DNA from: Methylobacter sp.
GTDB lineage: Bacteria; Pseudomonadota; Gammaproteobacteria; Methylococcales; Methylomonadaceae
Reading direction: 5' to 3'
Length of the DNA: 48,942 bases
NCBI GenBank assembly: GCA_004299305.1
Contig: SCPZ01000136.1
Coordinates: forward strand, 1 to 48,942
Shown here: piece by piece, positions 8,147-17,155 of the stretch
How positions within the stretch are numbered: position 1 is the stretch's first letter
Layout: every line of letters begins with the position of its first letter
Notes under the pieces: generated by a model
The model's input: only the letters and a program-made list of their open reading frames with translations
Told to the model about the DNA's origin: nothing
Database searches by the model: none
Translations under genes and position numbers: made by a program

Positions 8147-10678
8147 TTATCGATAATCCGCTATCAAATTTCCCACGTTGCCAACAAAACTACTCATAAG
8201 AAAATACTGTTCATATACTTCCCGGCCTGCTACACCAAGAGCTGCTAGTTCAGTTGGATTCTGTAGAAGAAAAACCATTTTCCCTGAAAGTTCTTCAGCA
8301 GATTCGTTAGTAAATATCAGGCCATTCTTCCTATTTTCCAATAGTTGGGCATGACCTATAGACGATGAGCACAAACACGCCTTGGAAAACATCAGTCCCT
8401 GTGTAATCACAATGGGCATTGGATCATCTCGCGAAGCTGAAACCAGCACATTGGTTTCAGCGTAAAATTCCAGCAGCTTGTCGGACGGCATATTTTCGAT
8501 ACACTCAACCTCCGGTATGAGAGCCGCCTTGGCGCTCACTTCCTTATAAAAAATAATAGATTCATGATAGGGCAACGGTGACCCAATGATGCGAAAAACG
8601 GCCTTAGCCCTTAACTCTTCAGGCAACCGCCCAATAGCATCTAAAAAAACATCTTGCCCTTTGCGGGGCTCTACTGAGCCAACAAGAGAAAATACAATTT
8701 TTCCTGATTTATGCGGGCGATTCGGTATAGCTGTGTCGCTACAACCGTAAAGCAACAGATGCAGCTTCTCCTGCGATGTATATTGCAAAGCCAAAGGGAA
8801 ACAAAGTGGGCTACCAAGCCATATAGATTCGCAGGCGGCAAATAACAACGGTAAATCGGATGTCATGTTTGCAACTGCGTTAAAACCCACATCGGTTTCA
8901 TGTATCCACCATGTCAGGTGCTTGCTTATATCTTTAAAGTAGTGAATAAAACTAAAAGAACCGAGGGATGTCACAATAACTCTTTCAAAAGTTACTACAA
9001 AATCACGGGCTTCCGATGAGTAATCTTGGCAGTCAAACAATAAGGGGTCAACAATAGTAGGAAAACCCTCTTGTTCAAATTCTTCGCGTATCGGACCCTC
9101 TTTAGGAGAAATAACTACAGGTCGTACACCATAAAGAGAAAAAAGTGCTCGCGCCAAATATAAAACAGCGTATGGAGCTCCAGTACGAGAAAAATCATGC
9201 ACGACCAGTAATATCTTAGCGTTAACCCCTAGATGCAGCACTTCACCTTTGTATGGCGTATCCGATGGCGCTGTCCAAAATTGAAACAGCTTTACGACGC
9301 GTTGCCATACAGTTGTTGACGGTTTCGCAAGATAATCACCGTTCTCGACCATTTTATCGAGTAAAATTTGCCGAGCGTTTAAGTACTGCTGACGGAGCTT
9401 TGATACTATGGGCGCAACCTTAACACGCCATGTTAAGGGGACAATTAGCCCGGCACTTAAATAGACTATTCGAGCAAAATTATGCACTGTCATCGGACGC
9501 ATTTTCAATGCGTTTCCTAATCTGTACCACTTTGACTGCTGCATACTCAAAATCTCTTGCACCCTTTTTTCCAGTTCAAGCTTTTTTTCGTCAAGTGCTT
9601 GATTCAAAAATCCTATTTCTTGATTTTTCTGGGTAATAATAGAATCTTTCGCTAAAATCACTTCATTGAGGCGAATGACCTCTTGCGCTTGGCGAGCAAT
9701 TTCTACCTTAAGGGACTGTTCTTCAAAAGCATGTTTCTGTATAACTTGTTTTTGAATAGCAAAAATTTCTTGATATAAGCTTTTTAGTTCAGGATTTTTT
9801 ATTGAGATTGATTTATCTTTAAACAAGGCCAATAACTTATGCAAGGAAATATCAAATCCCTGTACAACGCCCATTAGACCTGCATAGTTTTTAACATCCC
9901 GATTAGACGCCTCATTTTCATCCAGGTAATCGCAAGAATCCTGGTATCCAATGGGATAAATCCCCTGAATAGAGATATCGACAGCTTCCAAATTGGTCAG
10001 AAAAAGCTTCAGCGAATTCGCTGAAAAATAAACAAGATGCGAAGGAGGATGACGGTAAATCCATGCGCTCGGATCAACCAATGCATCCACTGAACGCGCA
10101 TTTGGCGTTGTGATGACGAGTTGGGTTTTTTTGCCTATCGCCCCGTGCAAAAATAATTCAAGGAATAGATCGTAAGGTTCGGGTAAATGCTCCAGCACGT
10201 CCAGCATGATAATCAGGTCAAATTCCATCTTGGGCAGATTATCGATACCTTCAACAACATGAATTTTCTCCCCATGGCGAGATAGGGCTATGTCCCGTGC
10301 ATGATCCGATAATTCAACGCCCCATGCTTCCCATCCTTGTTCAGAGGCTAATGCCAGATGCGTCCCGAAAGCGCAGCCAATATCCAATATTTTTTTTCCT
10401 GCGACATTCGGAATGGTTAAAATAAAATCGCGAAACAGCGGTATTGCAGCGTCTGTGGTTGAGTCGTAATCGGCGTAACTCCCTGTGCTATCGCTATGGA
10501 AATAACTTTCGCCATCGTAATAAGCTTTAAGGGTTTGCTTATCCGGCATCGGCCAGACAAAATCACACGCACAAGTTCCGCAGCGTAATATTTCGTAGCC
10601 ATTGGATTTGCATAATGACAAGGCTGTAGTCCCCGAACAAACAGGACAACTCGATTTGTTTTGACTGGTTATTTTCAT
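8147..10678 (-). CDS. Fusion protein: zinc-ribbon methyltransferase, coiled coil, GT4 glycosyltransferase
   Basis: This 843-residue cytoplasmic protein joins two activities. Residues 11-36 form a small zinc ribbon (CPVC at 11-14, CGTC at 33-36). A class I SAM methyltransferase follows, with motif I KILDIGCAFGTHLA near residue 95 and MLDVLEHLPEP near 157. Residues ~315-385 are charged heptads likely to form a coiled coil. From about 470 comes a GT-B glycosyltransferase with FSLVGSVEPRKGQDVFLDA and a later VSASRDDPMPIVITQG donor-binding segment. Comparable fusions are known where methylation caps polysaccharide chains and the coiled coil measures length, as in WbdD. Applying that role here is inference. 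The start is an ATG read at 10678. Confidence 0.85.
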   Translation of the reverse strand: MKITSQNKSSCPVCSGTTALSLCKSNGYEILRCGTCACDFVWPMPDKQTLKAYYDGESYFHSDSTGSYADYDSTTDAAIPLFRDFILTIPNVAGKKILDIGCAFGTHLALASEQGWEAWGVELSDHARDIALSRHGEKIHVVEGIDNLPKMEFDLIIMLDVLEHLPEPYDLFLELFLHGAIGKKTQLVITTPNARSVDALVDPSAWIYRHPPSHLVYFSANSLKLFLTNLEAVDISIQGIYPIGYQDSCDYLDENEASNRDVKNYAGLMGVVQGFDISLHKLLALFKDKSISIKNPELKSLYQEIFAIQKQVIQKHAFEEQSLKVEIARQAQEVIRLNEVILAKDSIITQKNQEIGFLNQALDEKKLELEKRVQEILSMQQSKWYRLGNALKMRPMTVHNFARIVYLSAGLIVPLTWRVKVAPIVSKLRQQYLNARQILLDKMVENGDYLAKPSTTVWQRVVKLFQFWTAPSDTPYKGEVLHLGVNAKILLVVHDFSRTGAPYAVLYLARALFSLYGVRPVVISPKEGPIREEFEQEGFPTIVDPLLFDCQDYSSEARDFVVTFERVIVTSLGSFSFIHYFKDISKHLTWWIHETDVGFNAVANMTSDLPLLFAACESIWLGSPLCFPLALQYTSQEKLHLLLYGCSDTAIPNRPHKSGKIVFSLVGSVEPRKGQDVFLDAIGRLPEELRAKAVFRIIGSPLPYHESIIFYKEVSAKAALIPEVECIENMPSDKLLEFYAETNVLVSASRDDPMPIVITQGLMFSKACLCSSSIGHAQLLENRKNGLIFTNESAEELSGKMVFLLQNPTELAALGVAGREVYEQYFLMSSFVGNVGNLIADYR

Positions 10679-10699
10679 ACCTGATTTCTGATAGATTTA

Positions 10700-11389
10700 T
10701 TATTTACGCACAGCGATACACATCCAGTTCAGCGTATCATCCGTATCAGCCCAGCGGTTGTCCAAATACAAGGCCAACCGATTAATTATCTTGTTAAGCC
10801 ATTGTTTCCGACCCCCCCGTTCGTGCAAATGACTCAAGAAAATCTGGCCGATTAACGCATACACGCCGCCACATGGCGATATGGACTTAATCGAAAACCC
10901 ATGTCTCTCCAATAGGCTAATCAGGCCATATTTGGTAAAACGCCAGTAATCATAAGGCACCTCATGATGTCGCCACTGCATTGGCGCCGTTAGTATTAAT
11001 ACTCCGTTTGAATGCACCAATCTAGCGCATTCACTAAGATAGAACTCAACATCATCCAAATGTTCCAAGGTTTGTGTGGACAATAAAGTGTCAATGCTCG
11101 CAGTATCAAGCGGCACTGCCTGTCCGGGTTCTATCTCAATATCCAGACAAATCCCCTCAGCAGCGGCTACATCGGCGCCTATATAGCGCTCAAGCTTCGG
11201 CATAAAAAAACTTTTGTATGGCTGCCCGCCGCATCCATAGTCAAGCATGATGCCATGAGCCTCATTGAGCGCCATATCGTGCAGCCAAGTTCCAATCAAG
11301 TTGAGAGAGATATAGTGAGGGTGATCTAGTGAAGCGCCCAAGGTTTGTTGGCGTATCAGTCCGCCCAATGCATTTTTGATCGCACTCAT
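10700..11389 (-). CDS. SAM-dependent methyltransferase
   Basis: This 229-residue class I methyltransferase has motif I in MLDYGCGGQPYKSFF (near residue 50). It has an acidic motif II (RYIGADVAAAEGICLDIEI) and the post-motif region LLSTQTLEHLDDVEFYLSECARLV characteristic of the Methyltransf_11 group. WRHHEVPYDYWRFTKYGL is a phrase common in methyltransferases of polysaccharide gene clusters. It lies six bases downstream of wzt and 20 upstream of the fusion gene, so it is part of the same transcript. It could methylate a sugar of the repeat unit or the chain end; the sequence does not tell which. Confidence 0.85.
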   Translation of the reverse strand: MSAIKNALGGLIRQQTLGASLDHPHYISLNLIGTWLHDMALNEAHGIMLDYGCGGQPYKSFFMPKLERYIGADVAAAEGICLDIEIEPGQAVPLDTASIDTLLSTQTLEHLDDVEFYLSECARLVHSNGVLILTAPMQWRHHEVPYDYWRFTKYGLISLLERHGFSIKSISPCGGVYALIGQIFLSHLHERGGRKQWLNKIINRLALYLDNRWADTDDTLNWMCIAVRK

Positions 11390-11395
11390 TGTATT

Positions 11396-12634
11396 TTAAC
11401 TAGTGATTGACCAGTCACAGGGATGAATAAATTTTCCCCATGTTTGGTAATTTGTCCGTACGGAAAAAGACAGGGTCAAATCTGTCAGAGCGTAACAGAT
11501 TTTATGGTCTGTGGTATATGCGCCAAAGGCAACATTGTAATCGCCTGGAGCCAGACAGTTAGGAAAAAGATGCAACTGCCCGCGCAATTTTTCACCCTTA
11601 GCAATAGGAGGCCAAAACACATTTTTCTCGCGACTAGTCTGTCCAAGCATCCAATCCCCGTCTGCGCGGTAAACGCTAACGGCAATCACACTTTCTTCAA
11701 GGGCCGCCTCAGCCTCCAGAATAAACTCAAATTTAATATCTCCTCCCACATTGAAAACTTTGCTTTGCCTGCCATTACTGTTGAGCATCCTGATGTCGGC
11801 AAACCGCGCCAGCCCAGTTGACTGCTGCACGATAACCGTATCCTCAATTGGAGCAGCAACACTGCCTTTATGACTAATACTGTCTACATAGTACTCTTGG
11901 CAAACATCAACGGAATAGCCAGACAACCTTAGACTTCCATTTTTTATCCAAATAACGCGATCACAAACAATTTGAACTGTACTCAGATCGTGAGACACAA
12001 ATAAGATACTTGTTCCCTTCTCTTTTATAGCTTTTATTTTTTTCATGCATTTATTCTGGAAAACAATGTCACCGACACTTAACGCTTCATCTATCACCAA
12101 AATATCTGGATGCACATGCACTGCCACAGCAAATGCCAAGCGTACAAACATCCCGCTCGAATATGTTTTGACGGGCTGCTCAATAAAGTCGCCAATATCG
12201 GCGAAGGCAACAATGTCGTTAAAGCAGGACTCGATTTCTTTGTTACTTAAACCCAGCACCGCAGCATTCATATAGACATTTTCGCGTCCGGTGAACTCAG
12301 GATTGAAGCCGGAGCCGAGTTCCAAGAGCGCAGCAATACGCCCACGGGTTTCCACGCTGCCGTCGGTAGGATTAAGCGTGCCACAAATTAATTGTAGCAA
12401 AGTAGATTTGCCGCTACCGTTGCGTCCAATAATACCTACGGTTTCACCTTTTTTGATTTCAAAGGAAATATCCTTTAACGCCCAAAATTCACGAAAGTAT
12501 TGCTTGGGCGATTGGCCTGTCAGCCTTTGCAGTCGAGGGGCGACAAATTGCTTGAGCCGGTCGCTCGGGGTCTCGTAAATTTGATAGCACTTGCTGAGGT
12601 TTTCTACTTTGATGGCGAGGTCGATGGTATTCAC
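11396..12634 (-). CDS. wzt: Polysaccharide ABC transporter ATP-binding protein (Wzt) with C-terminal sugar-binding domain
   Basis: This is the ATPase of an O-polysaccharide exporter that moves finished, lipid-linked chains across the inner membrane. Walker A is GIIGRNGSGKSTLL (near residue 70), the signature is TYSSGMFVRLAFA, and Walker B is ILVIDEALSVGD. Residues ~250-412 form the extra domain found in Wzt proteins that recognise the modified end of the polysaccharide. That fits the methyltransferase genes next door. The start is a GTG read at 12634, whose last bases overlap the TGA of the upstream nucleotidyltransferase gene (4-bp overlap), suggesting coupled translation. The call is firm for family; chain specificity is unknown. 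Confidence 0.93.
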   Translation of the reverse strand: MNTIDLAIKVENLSKCYQIYETPSDRLKQFVAPRLQRLTGQSPKQYFREFWALKDISFEIKKGETVGIIGRNGSGKSTLLQLICGTLNPTDGSVETRGRIAALLELGSGFNPEFTGRENVYMNAAVLGLSNKEIESCFNDIVAFADIGDFIEQPVKTYSSGMFVRLAFAVAVHVHPDILVIDEALSVGDIVFQNKCMKKIKAIKEKGTSILFVSHDLSTVQIVCDRVIWIKNGSLRLSGYSVDVCQEYYVDSISHKGSVAAPIEDTVIVQQSTGLARFADIRMLNSNGRQSKVFNVGGDIKFEFILEAEAALEESVIAVSVYRADGDWMLGQTSREKNVFWPPIAKGEKLRGQLHLFPNCLAPGDYNVAFGAYTTDHKICYALTDLTLSFSVRTNYQTWGKFIHPCDWSITS

Positions 12635-12921
12635 TTGATCATCCCGGCTTCATCGGCTTGTTTTGCTTTTACAATCGACATGAACTCCGCAGAGAAATCC
12701 GCTTGCTTCGGCTCAATGCCAAGTTGAGATTCCAGTTCCATTTTGATTTGCGCGCGATGTATTAGCGATAACGGAATATCGGATTCGATGAACAAGTCTA
12801 TATCTCCGCCTTTTGCTTGGTCGTTGAGTCTGGAACCGAATAAATACACAGCCGTTCCCGTTCCGGCCAAACGGGAAACTGTTTGGGTGATTGTACGTGC
12901 TTGTTGTTTTGTTAGGCGCAC
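12631..12921 (-). CDS. Small nucleotidyltransferase (MNT domain)
   Basis: This 96-residue protein has the minimal nucleotidyltransferase motif VYLFGSRLNDQAKGGDIDLFIES: GS, then D-x-D for metal binding. MNT proteins usually pair with a HEPN protein as antitoxin (MntA-type AMPylation of the HEPN toxin) or stand as orphans. No HEPN gene is adjacent. It starts with GTG at 12921, with a GGAG seven or eight bases before it. It ends in a 4-bp overlap with wzt, so it is embedded in the wzm-wzt transcript, which is unusual because those two genes are normally neighbours. The fold is fairly sure; the target is unknown. Confidence 0.82.
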   Translation of the reverse strand: MRLTKQQARTITQTVSRLAGTGTAVYLFGSRLNDQAKGGDIDLFIESDIPLSLIHRAQIKMELESQLGIEPKQADFSAEFMSIVKAKQADEAGMIK

Positions 12922-12956
12922 GTTGTTACTCCGAACAGGGTATACCGAAAACGGCG

Positions 12957-13775
12957 CTAGAGAACATCTGCAAACCCCTTCCTAGTTTTTTCAAACCAGA
13001 GCAATCCAAGCCAGGCTATAACGATAGACGTAACACTGTAAATAGCCAGATAGCTCCAATTCGGTTGCAGGCCCCATAGTAAAATATTGCGAACTTGTTC
13101 TATAACAAAAGTAAGCGGATTTAAAAACAGGTAGTAACTGACGGTTTCCGGCAAGGCGCTCAAGGGGTAAAAAATAGGACTCATGAACATCAGCACGGTC
13201 AGCGCCATACCGACAAGTTGCCCGACATCACGGATAAAAACCCCGATGGATGCAAAAAACCACGACAAACCCATAATCAATAACAAAAACGGCAGCAACA
13301 CAACCGGCAGATACAACATAGTCCAGGAAAAATCATGACCTAGCGCCGCTAAAAAAATCAGCAAGACAAGCAAGTTGATACCGGTATGAAACAAAGCGGA
13401 ACCGAGCGCCACCCAAGGCAGGATTTCAAGTGGAAAAACCACCTTCTTGACATAATTAACATTGCCCAGAATCAATCCCGGCGCACGTGAAATACATTCA
13501 GAAAACAGGTTAAACACAATCAAACCGGTAAACAGCACCAGCGCAAACTCGTATTTGTCTGTGTCGCCTTGCCCCCATCGCGCCTTAAATACAAAACCGA
13601 ATACAAAGGTGTAAACCGTCAGCATCAGGACAGGATTAATAAACGACCATAGCAATCCCAGAAATGAGCCACGGTAACGACCGATAACTTCACGTCTGAC
13701 CATTTGTTGGATGAGGGGGTAATTTTTCTGCAAGCCGGTAAATATGCTTAAAAAACGGGGTGTTGTCGTATTCAA
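12957..13775 (-). CDS. wzm: Polysaccharide ABC transporter permease (Wzm)
   Basis: This is the membrane half of the O-polysaccharide exporter and partner of Wzt. The 272-residue protein begins with the cytoplasmic amphipathic stretch typical of the family (LIQQMVRREVIGRYRGSFLG). Six hydrophobic segments follow, including the ABC-2 motif with SPIFYPLSALPE and FLNPLTFVIEQVRNILLWG near the end. The start appears to be a TTG at 13775, giving the usual N terminus; no ATG lies closer than the one in QQMVRREV, which would cut the conserved helix. It is the first gene of the leftward cluster. Confidence 0.93.
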   Translation of the reverse strand: MNTTTPRFLSIFTGLQKNYPLIQQMVRREVIGRYRGSFLGLLWSFINPVLMLTVYTFVFGFVFKARWGQGDTDKYEFALVLFTGLIVFNLFSECISRAPGLILGNVNYVKKVVFPLEILPWVALGSALFHTGINLLVLLIFLAALGHDFSWTMLYLPVVLLPFLLLIMGLSWFFASIGVFIRDVGQLVGMALTVLMFMSPIFYPLSALPETVSYYLFLNPLTFVIEQVRNILLWGLQPNWSYLAIYSVTSIVIAWLGLLWFEKTRKGFADVL

Positions 13776-14116
13776 AATAAAGTCAGGAAAAATCTATGAA
13801 TGCTGAGATTCATTATCGCAGATAAAAATCAGCTGTGCGACAATTGTTTGCCGTTCATTTAGAACGTGGATTGAGTAGATAAATAAGTTAAAGGTGCAAA
13901 ATTTTTCATATTTTTAATTGTCCGTTAACGCACTTAATCCAAGCAGTTGCACAAATTTTTCAGGTTAATTCAAATACAGTTTACGACTGCACGGATGCAG
14001 GAAGACGGTAATTTCAAACAATCGCAGATCGCCGTTTAAAATTGAGTGATAATAGTCGTCAAGATTTTAAGCATACTTTATGCTTACCCATTTTAACGAT
14101 ATGAAACCTGCCTCGT
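13776..14116. other. Divergent intergenic region between wzm and dedA
   Basis: These 341 bases must hold the promoters for the leftward polysaccharide cluster and for rightward dedA. It is AT-rich. The only clear structure is a short hairpin at 14069-14085 (AAGCATA / TATGCTT), 31 bases before dedA. No convincing -35/-10 pair or RNA gene was found by eye. Confidence 0.5.
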
Positions 14117-14761
14117 ATGGAAATTATTTACTTTTTATTACACTTACTCAAAGACCCCCTGACGACATTACAGGATTTTCTTGCGCATTACGAAATGCTC
14201 ACCTATGTGATTTTAGCCGCGATAATTTTTGTCGAAACCGGCTTAATCGTCATGCCGCTGTTGCCCGGCGATTCTTTGCTTTTTGCGGTGGGCCTGTTGG
14301 CGGCTTCGACCGGAAAATTAGATATTCAAATCATCATTCCATTACTTATATGCGCGGCTTTGCTGGGCGATAATGTCAACCATTTCTGCGGAAAACATTT
14401 TAGTAACTTGGTCAAATCCCGAGATCACATTTTATTTTTTAAACGGGAATATATTACTCAAACCGAAGAATTCTATGCCAAACACGGCGGAAAAGCCGTT
14501 ATTATGGCCCGCTTTATCCCCATCATCCGCACGATCGCTCCTTTCGTAGCCGGTGCGGGCAGCATGAAATACTCAAAATACATCATTTTTTGCATAATCG
14601 GCGCGACTTTATGGGTTACCAGCATAACTTTAGCCGGATATTTTCTCGGCTCAAATGAATGGGTAAAATACAATTTTGAGAAGGTCGTTTTAGCTATTGT
14701 TTTCGTATCGATCATGCCGATAATTTGGCCGCTTGCAAGAATCAAATTTCAATCCACGTAA
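14117..14761 (+). CDS. DedA family membrane protein
   Basis: DedA proteins are inner-membrane proteins related to the VTT/SNARE-associated fold. They are needed for membrane integrity and, in several bacteria, recycle undecaprenyl phosphate or phospholipids. The 214-residue protein has the family's early segment (FVETGLIVMPLLPGDSLLFAVGLLA), a cytoplasmic loop HFCGKHF, and the conserved FIPIIRTIAPFVAGAGSMKYSKY with the essential Arg and Pro/Gly. Four or more membrane segments are visible. The start ATG at 14117 gives the normal length. A role in carrier-lipid flipping would fit its place beside the polysaccharide cluster, but that link is only positional. Confidence 0.9.
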   Translation: MEIIYFLLHLLKDPLTTLQDFLAHYEMLTYVILAAIIFVETGLIVMPLLPGDSLLFAVGLLAASTGKLDIQIIIPLLICAALLGDNVNHFCGKHFSNLVKSRDHILFFKREYITQTEEFYAKHGGKAVIMARFIPIIRTIAPFVAGAGSMKYSKYIIFCIIGATLWVTSITLAGYFLGSNEWVKYNFEKVVLAIVFVSIMPIIWPLARIKFQST

Positions 14762-14851
14762 AGTCTTTTATGTTCTACAGCTATGACCGTACTGAGTAAA
14801 TACGGTTAAGGCCGCTTTGCCCATAACTTGAACATAACAAACGCACAATCG

Positions 14852-15682
14852 ATGTTTAAAAAGCCAACACTCCCCCTGTTTTTATTCAATAGCCATGAAG
14901 GCAACCCGGCCAACCGGGATTTAACACCTTCGGGTGACGATACGAGTTCGATGGTACAAAAAAAGCACGCAGTATTTGCAGCCTTAACCGGCGAAGAACA
15001 ACCTCGCTTTATAGGCGGGTTGTTATTGATTTTAGCGCTGCTGTTGCACTTATGGTTGGCGCTTTGGTTGTTAAAACCAAGCAACGAGCCGCCCAAAACG
15101 CCGACAAAGATCATAATGCAGGTATCGCTGCTTTCTGCACCCGGTCAAAAAGCCGAAGTTGCGCCACCAACTCCCCCCATGCCGACACCACCGAAAGCTG
15201 AGCCGCCTAAAAAGCAAGCCGTTAAAAAACCGGTCAAGAAAAAACCGCCGCTTATCCCTAAACAGGCGGAACCACCCAAACCGCAGATTATTGCTGAGGA
15301 GAAGCTTTCGCCTTCCAATGCTACGCCGGTAGCACCGGCGGCGCCGGTTTCAGCACCGCCAGCTGTCAGTCAGCCCGCACCTGCTGTAGTCAGCAGTGAA
15401 CCGAAAATCAGCACCGGTGTCGTTCCATTGGAGCGCATTCCTCCCAGGTATCCGGCGCGTGCAGCTAACCGCCATATCGAGGGCTGGGTTAAAATCGAAT
15501 TTACTATTACCACGAGCGGTAACGTTGAAAATGCCGTCGTTGTTGAGGCGCAACCTGCCGAGATTTTCGACGAGGCTGCGCTGAAAGCCATTAATCAATG
15601 GACATTCAAAGAAAAAATAGTTAACGGTGTAGCGGTTGAACAGCGCGCTGTCCAGACGCTGCAATTTAAATTAACCCAATAA
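14852..15682 (+). CDS. tonB: TonB family energy-transducing protein
   Basis: This protein passes proton-motive energy from ExbB-ExbD to outer-membrane TonB-dependent receptors. It has one membrane helix (LLLILALLLHLWLALWLL, about residues 52-70 from this start). A long proline- and lysine-rich periplasmic stretch (PPTPPMPTPPKAEPPKK and onwards) follows. The globular C-terminal domain is IPPRYPARAANRHIEGWVKIEFTIT through WTFKEKIVNGVAVEQ. I choose the ATG at 14852; an ATG at 14951 is an alternative that would leave a shorter cytoplasmic tail. It is followed 101 bases later by exbB and exbD. Confidence 0.92.
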   Translation: MFKKPTLPLFLFNSHEGNPANRDLTPSGDDTSSMVQKKHAVFAALTGEEQPRFIGGLLLILALLLHLWLALWLLKPSNEPPKTPTKIIMQVSLLSAPGQKAEVAPPTPPMPTPPKAEPPKKQAVKKPVKKKPPLIPKQAEPPKPQIIAEEKLSPSNATPVAPAAPVSAPPAVSQPAPAVVSSEPKISTGVVPLERIPPRYPARAANRHIEGWVKIEFTITTSGNVENAVVVEAQPAEIFDEAALKAINQWTFKEKIVNGVAVEQRAVQTLQFKLTQ

Positions 15683-15783
15683 TGGGTTTTCGCTTTATCC
15701 AGCCTTATGCCAAGTCAAAAAACAGCAATCAATTCACCGATTGCCCCCTATATTTATTTTGAATATCTAAAAAGGAGACCTTA

Positions 15784-16443
15784 ATGCCCTCTCATATTTC
15801 GCCGGAAGTTATTATCGACGGTACTTTGTACACTTTGCTGGCCTTTTCGGTAGCGACATGGACGCTGATTTTTTTCAAAATATGGCAGTTCACAAAAAAT
15901 AGTTATTATAACCGGCGCTTTAACAAGGCATTTTGGGATGCGTCCAACCTGGAGCAGGCAAAAAGTTTGCCCGCAGAGATAGCACGAGGCCCGCAAGCGC
16001 GAATTGCACAACAAGGCTTTGCCTGGATGAATGAAAGTCGGCAATCGGAGGGCAAGGGCCTTAAATATCTCGGCGTTCCAGATGAACTGCTGGAACACGC
16101 GCTGCTCGTTCAAATGCAGCAAGAACAACACGCAATGGAAAGCGGCCTAACGCTGCTTGCCAGCATCGGCAGCACCGCGCCTTTTGTCGGCTTGTTCGGT
16201 ACGGTTTTAGGCATCATGAATGCGATGCATCAGATTACGGCAAGCGGTTCGACCAGCCTGGATGTGGTGGCAGGCCCCATCGGCGACGCGCTGATCGCCA
16301 CGGCAATAGGTATAGCAGTCGCCGTACCGGCGGTATTGGCCTATAACTTTTTCTTGCGCCGCGCCAAACAGCAACGTGCCGGTTTGGAAAACTTTGTGGT
16401 AAGTTTTACCCACATCGCCTCAACTGCAAACGCTAAGGGATAG
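15784..16443 (+). CDS. exbB: Biopolymer transport protein ExbB (MotA/TolQ/ExbB family)
   Basis: This is the inner-membrane proton-channel subunit that works with ExbD to energise TonB. The 219-residue protein has three hydrophobic segments (near 15-35, 115-140 and 155-180). It has the family core TLLASIGSTAPFVGLFGTVLGIMNAM and IGDALIATAIGIAVAVPAVLAYNFF. A good ribosome binding site (AAGGAGA) sits a few bases upstream of the ATG at 15784. It lies three bases before exbD and is clearly cotranscribed with it. TolQ is the close alternative, but the adjacent TonB-type gene and lack of TolA/TolB favour ExbB. Confidence 0.93.
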   Translation: MPSHISPEVIIDGTLYTLLAFSVATWTLIFFKIWQFTKNSYYNRRFNKAFWDASNLEQAKSLPAEIARGPQARIAQQGFAWMNESRQSEGKGLKYLGVPDELLEHALLVQMQQEQHAMESGLTLLASIGSTAPFVGLFGTVLGIMNAMHQITASGSTSLDVVAGPIGDALIATAIGIAVAVPAVLAYNFFLRRAKQQRAGLENFVVSFTHIASTANAKG

Positions 16444-16445
16444 AC

Positions 16446-16856
16446 ATGGCCTTTAAACCGCAATCCGAAGACGAAGGAGCGATGAGTGAAATTAACGTCA
16501 CGCCGCTCGTCGATGTGATGTTGGTGCTGGTGATTATTTTATTAGTGACCGCGCCCTTACTTACCCAATCGGTGCATGTTACCTTGCCGAAAACCGCCGA
16601 GACTACTGCTGATGTTAAGGATCAGCCGTTACAGCTCGGCATCGATGCGCAGGGGGGGATAACGTTGAACAAGCTCCCGCTCGCCGACCTTGCCGCCTTG
16701 GAAACCGCGTTGAAGGCTGAGTTGTTAAAAAATCCCGACATCGGCTTGCATTTATATGCCGATCAAGGCGTCATTTATGCAAAAGTCGCCGAAGTTATGG
16801 CTACCGTACAACATTCCGGGATAGCTAAAATAGCGTTCGTGACGGTGGAGCAATAG
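16446..16856 (+). CDS. exbD: Biopolymer transport protein ExbD (ExbD/TolR family)
   Basis: This is the second stator subunit of the TonB motor. The 136-residue protein has a short cytoplasmic tail and the conserved MSEINVTPLVDVMLVLVIILLV segment. The Asp in PLVDVMLVL is the proton-carrying residue of the single membrane helix. A periplasmic domain ends IAKIAFVTVEQ. It begins just after the exbB stop and ends the tonB-exbB-exbD unit. Length and motif agree with the family. Confidence 0.93.
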   Translation: MAFKPQSEDEGAMSEINVTPLVDVMLVLVIILLVTAPLLTQSVHVTLPKTAETTADVKDQPLQLGIDAQGGITLNKLPLADLAALETALKAELLKNPDIGLHLYADQGVIYAKVAEVMATVQHSGIAKIAFVTVEQ

Positions 16857-17155
16857 CTCGGCCTCATCATGCTGATAAATTTGTTAATGTTCTGTATACA
16901 ATCTATTTACAAATTCATTCATTGATTAACAAAAGCCTTTAGTCTAATTTCAACCGATGCGCATGGGAGCCGTGGTGTCGATCCCATCAATTAGGTGTAT
17001 ATTAAGACATTTGTTTTATAGCCTCCTTGTACGAAATCTTATGCGAATCCTACCTTTTGAAATGTTTTTATTCATTCTATTTGCATTGAGTAATGCGTCA
17101 TTGTTCATTAAATCCCACTTAATCTTTAAACGCATTGGCTAAAAACGGCTTCACT
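16857..17155. other. Intergenic region before the antiporter genes
   Basis: The region is AT-rich with no convincing gene. A 61-codon open frame at 16957-17142 encodes a hydrophobic run without recognisable features and was not accepted. The promoter for nhaD is expected here, but no clear motif or riboswitch was identified. Confidence 0.4.

Noticed and set aside
16957-17142. 61-codon open frame before nhaD
   Set aside because: It is hydrophobic but has no family likeness and no ribosome binding site, and AT-rich spacer can give such frames by chance.
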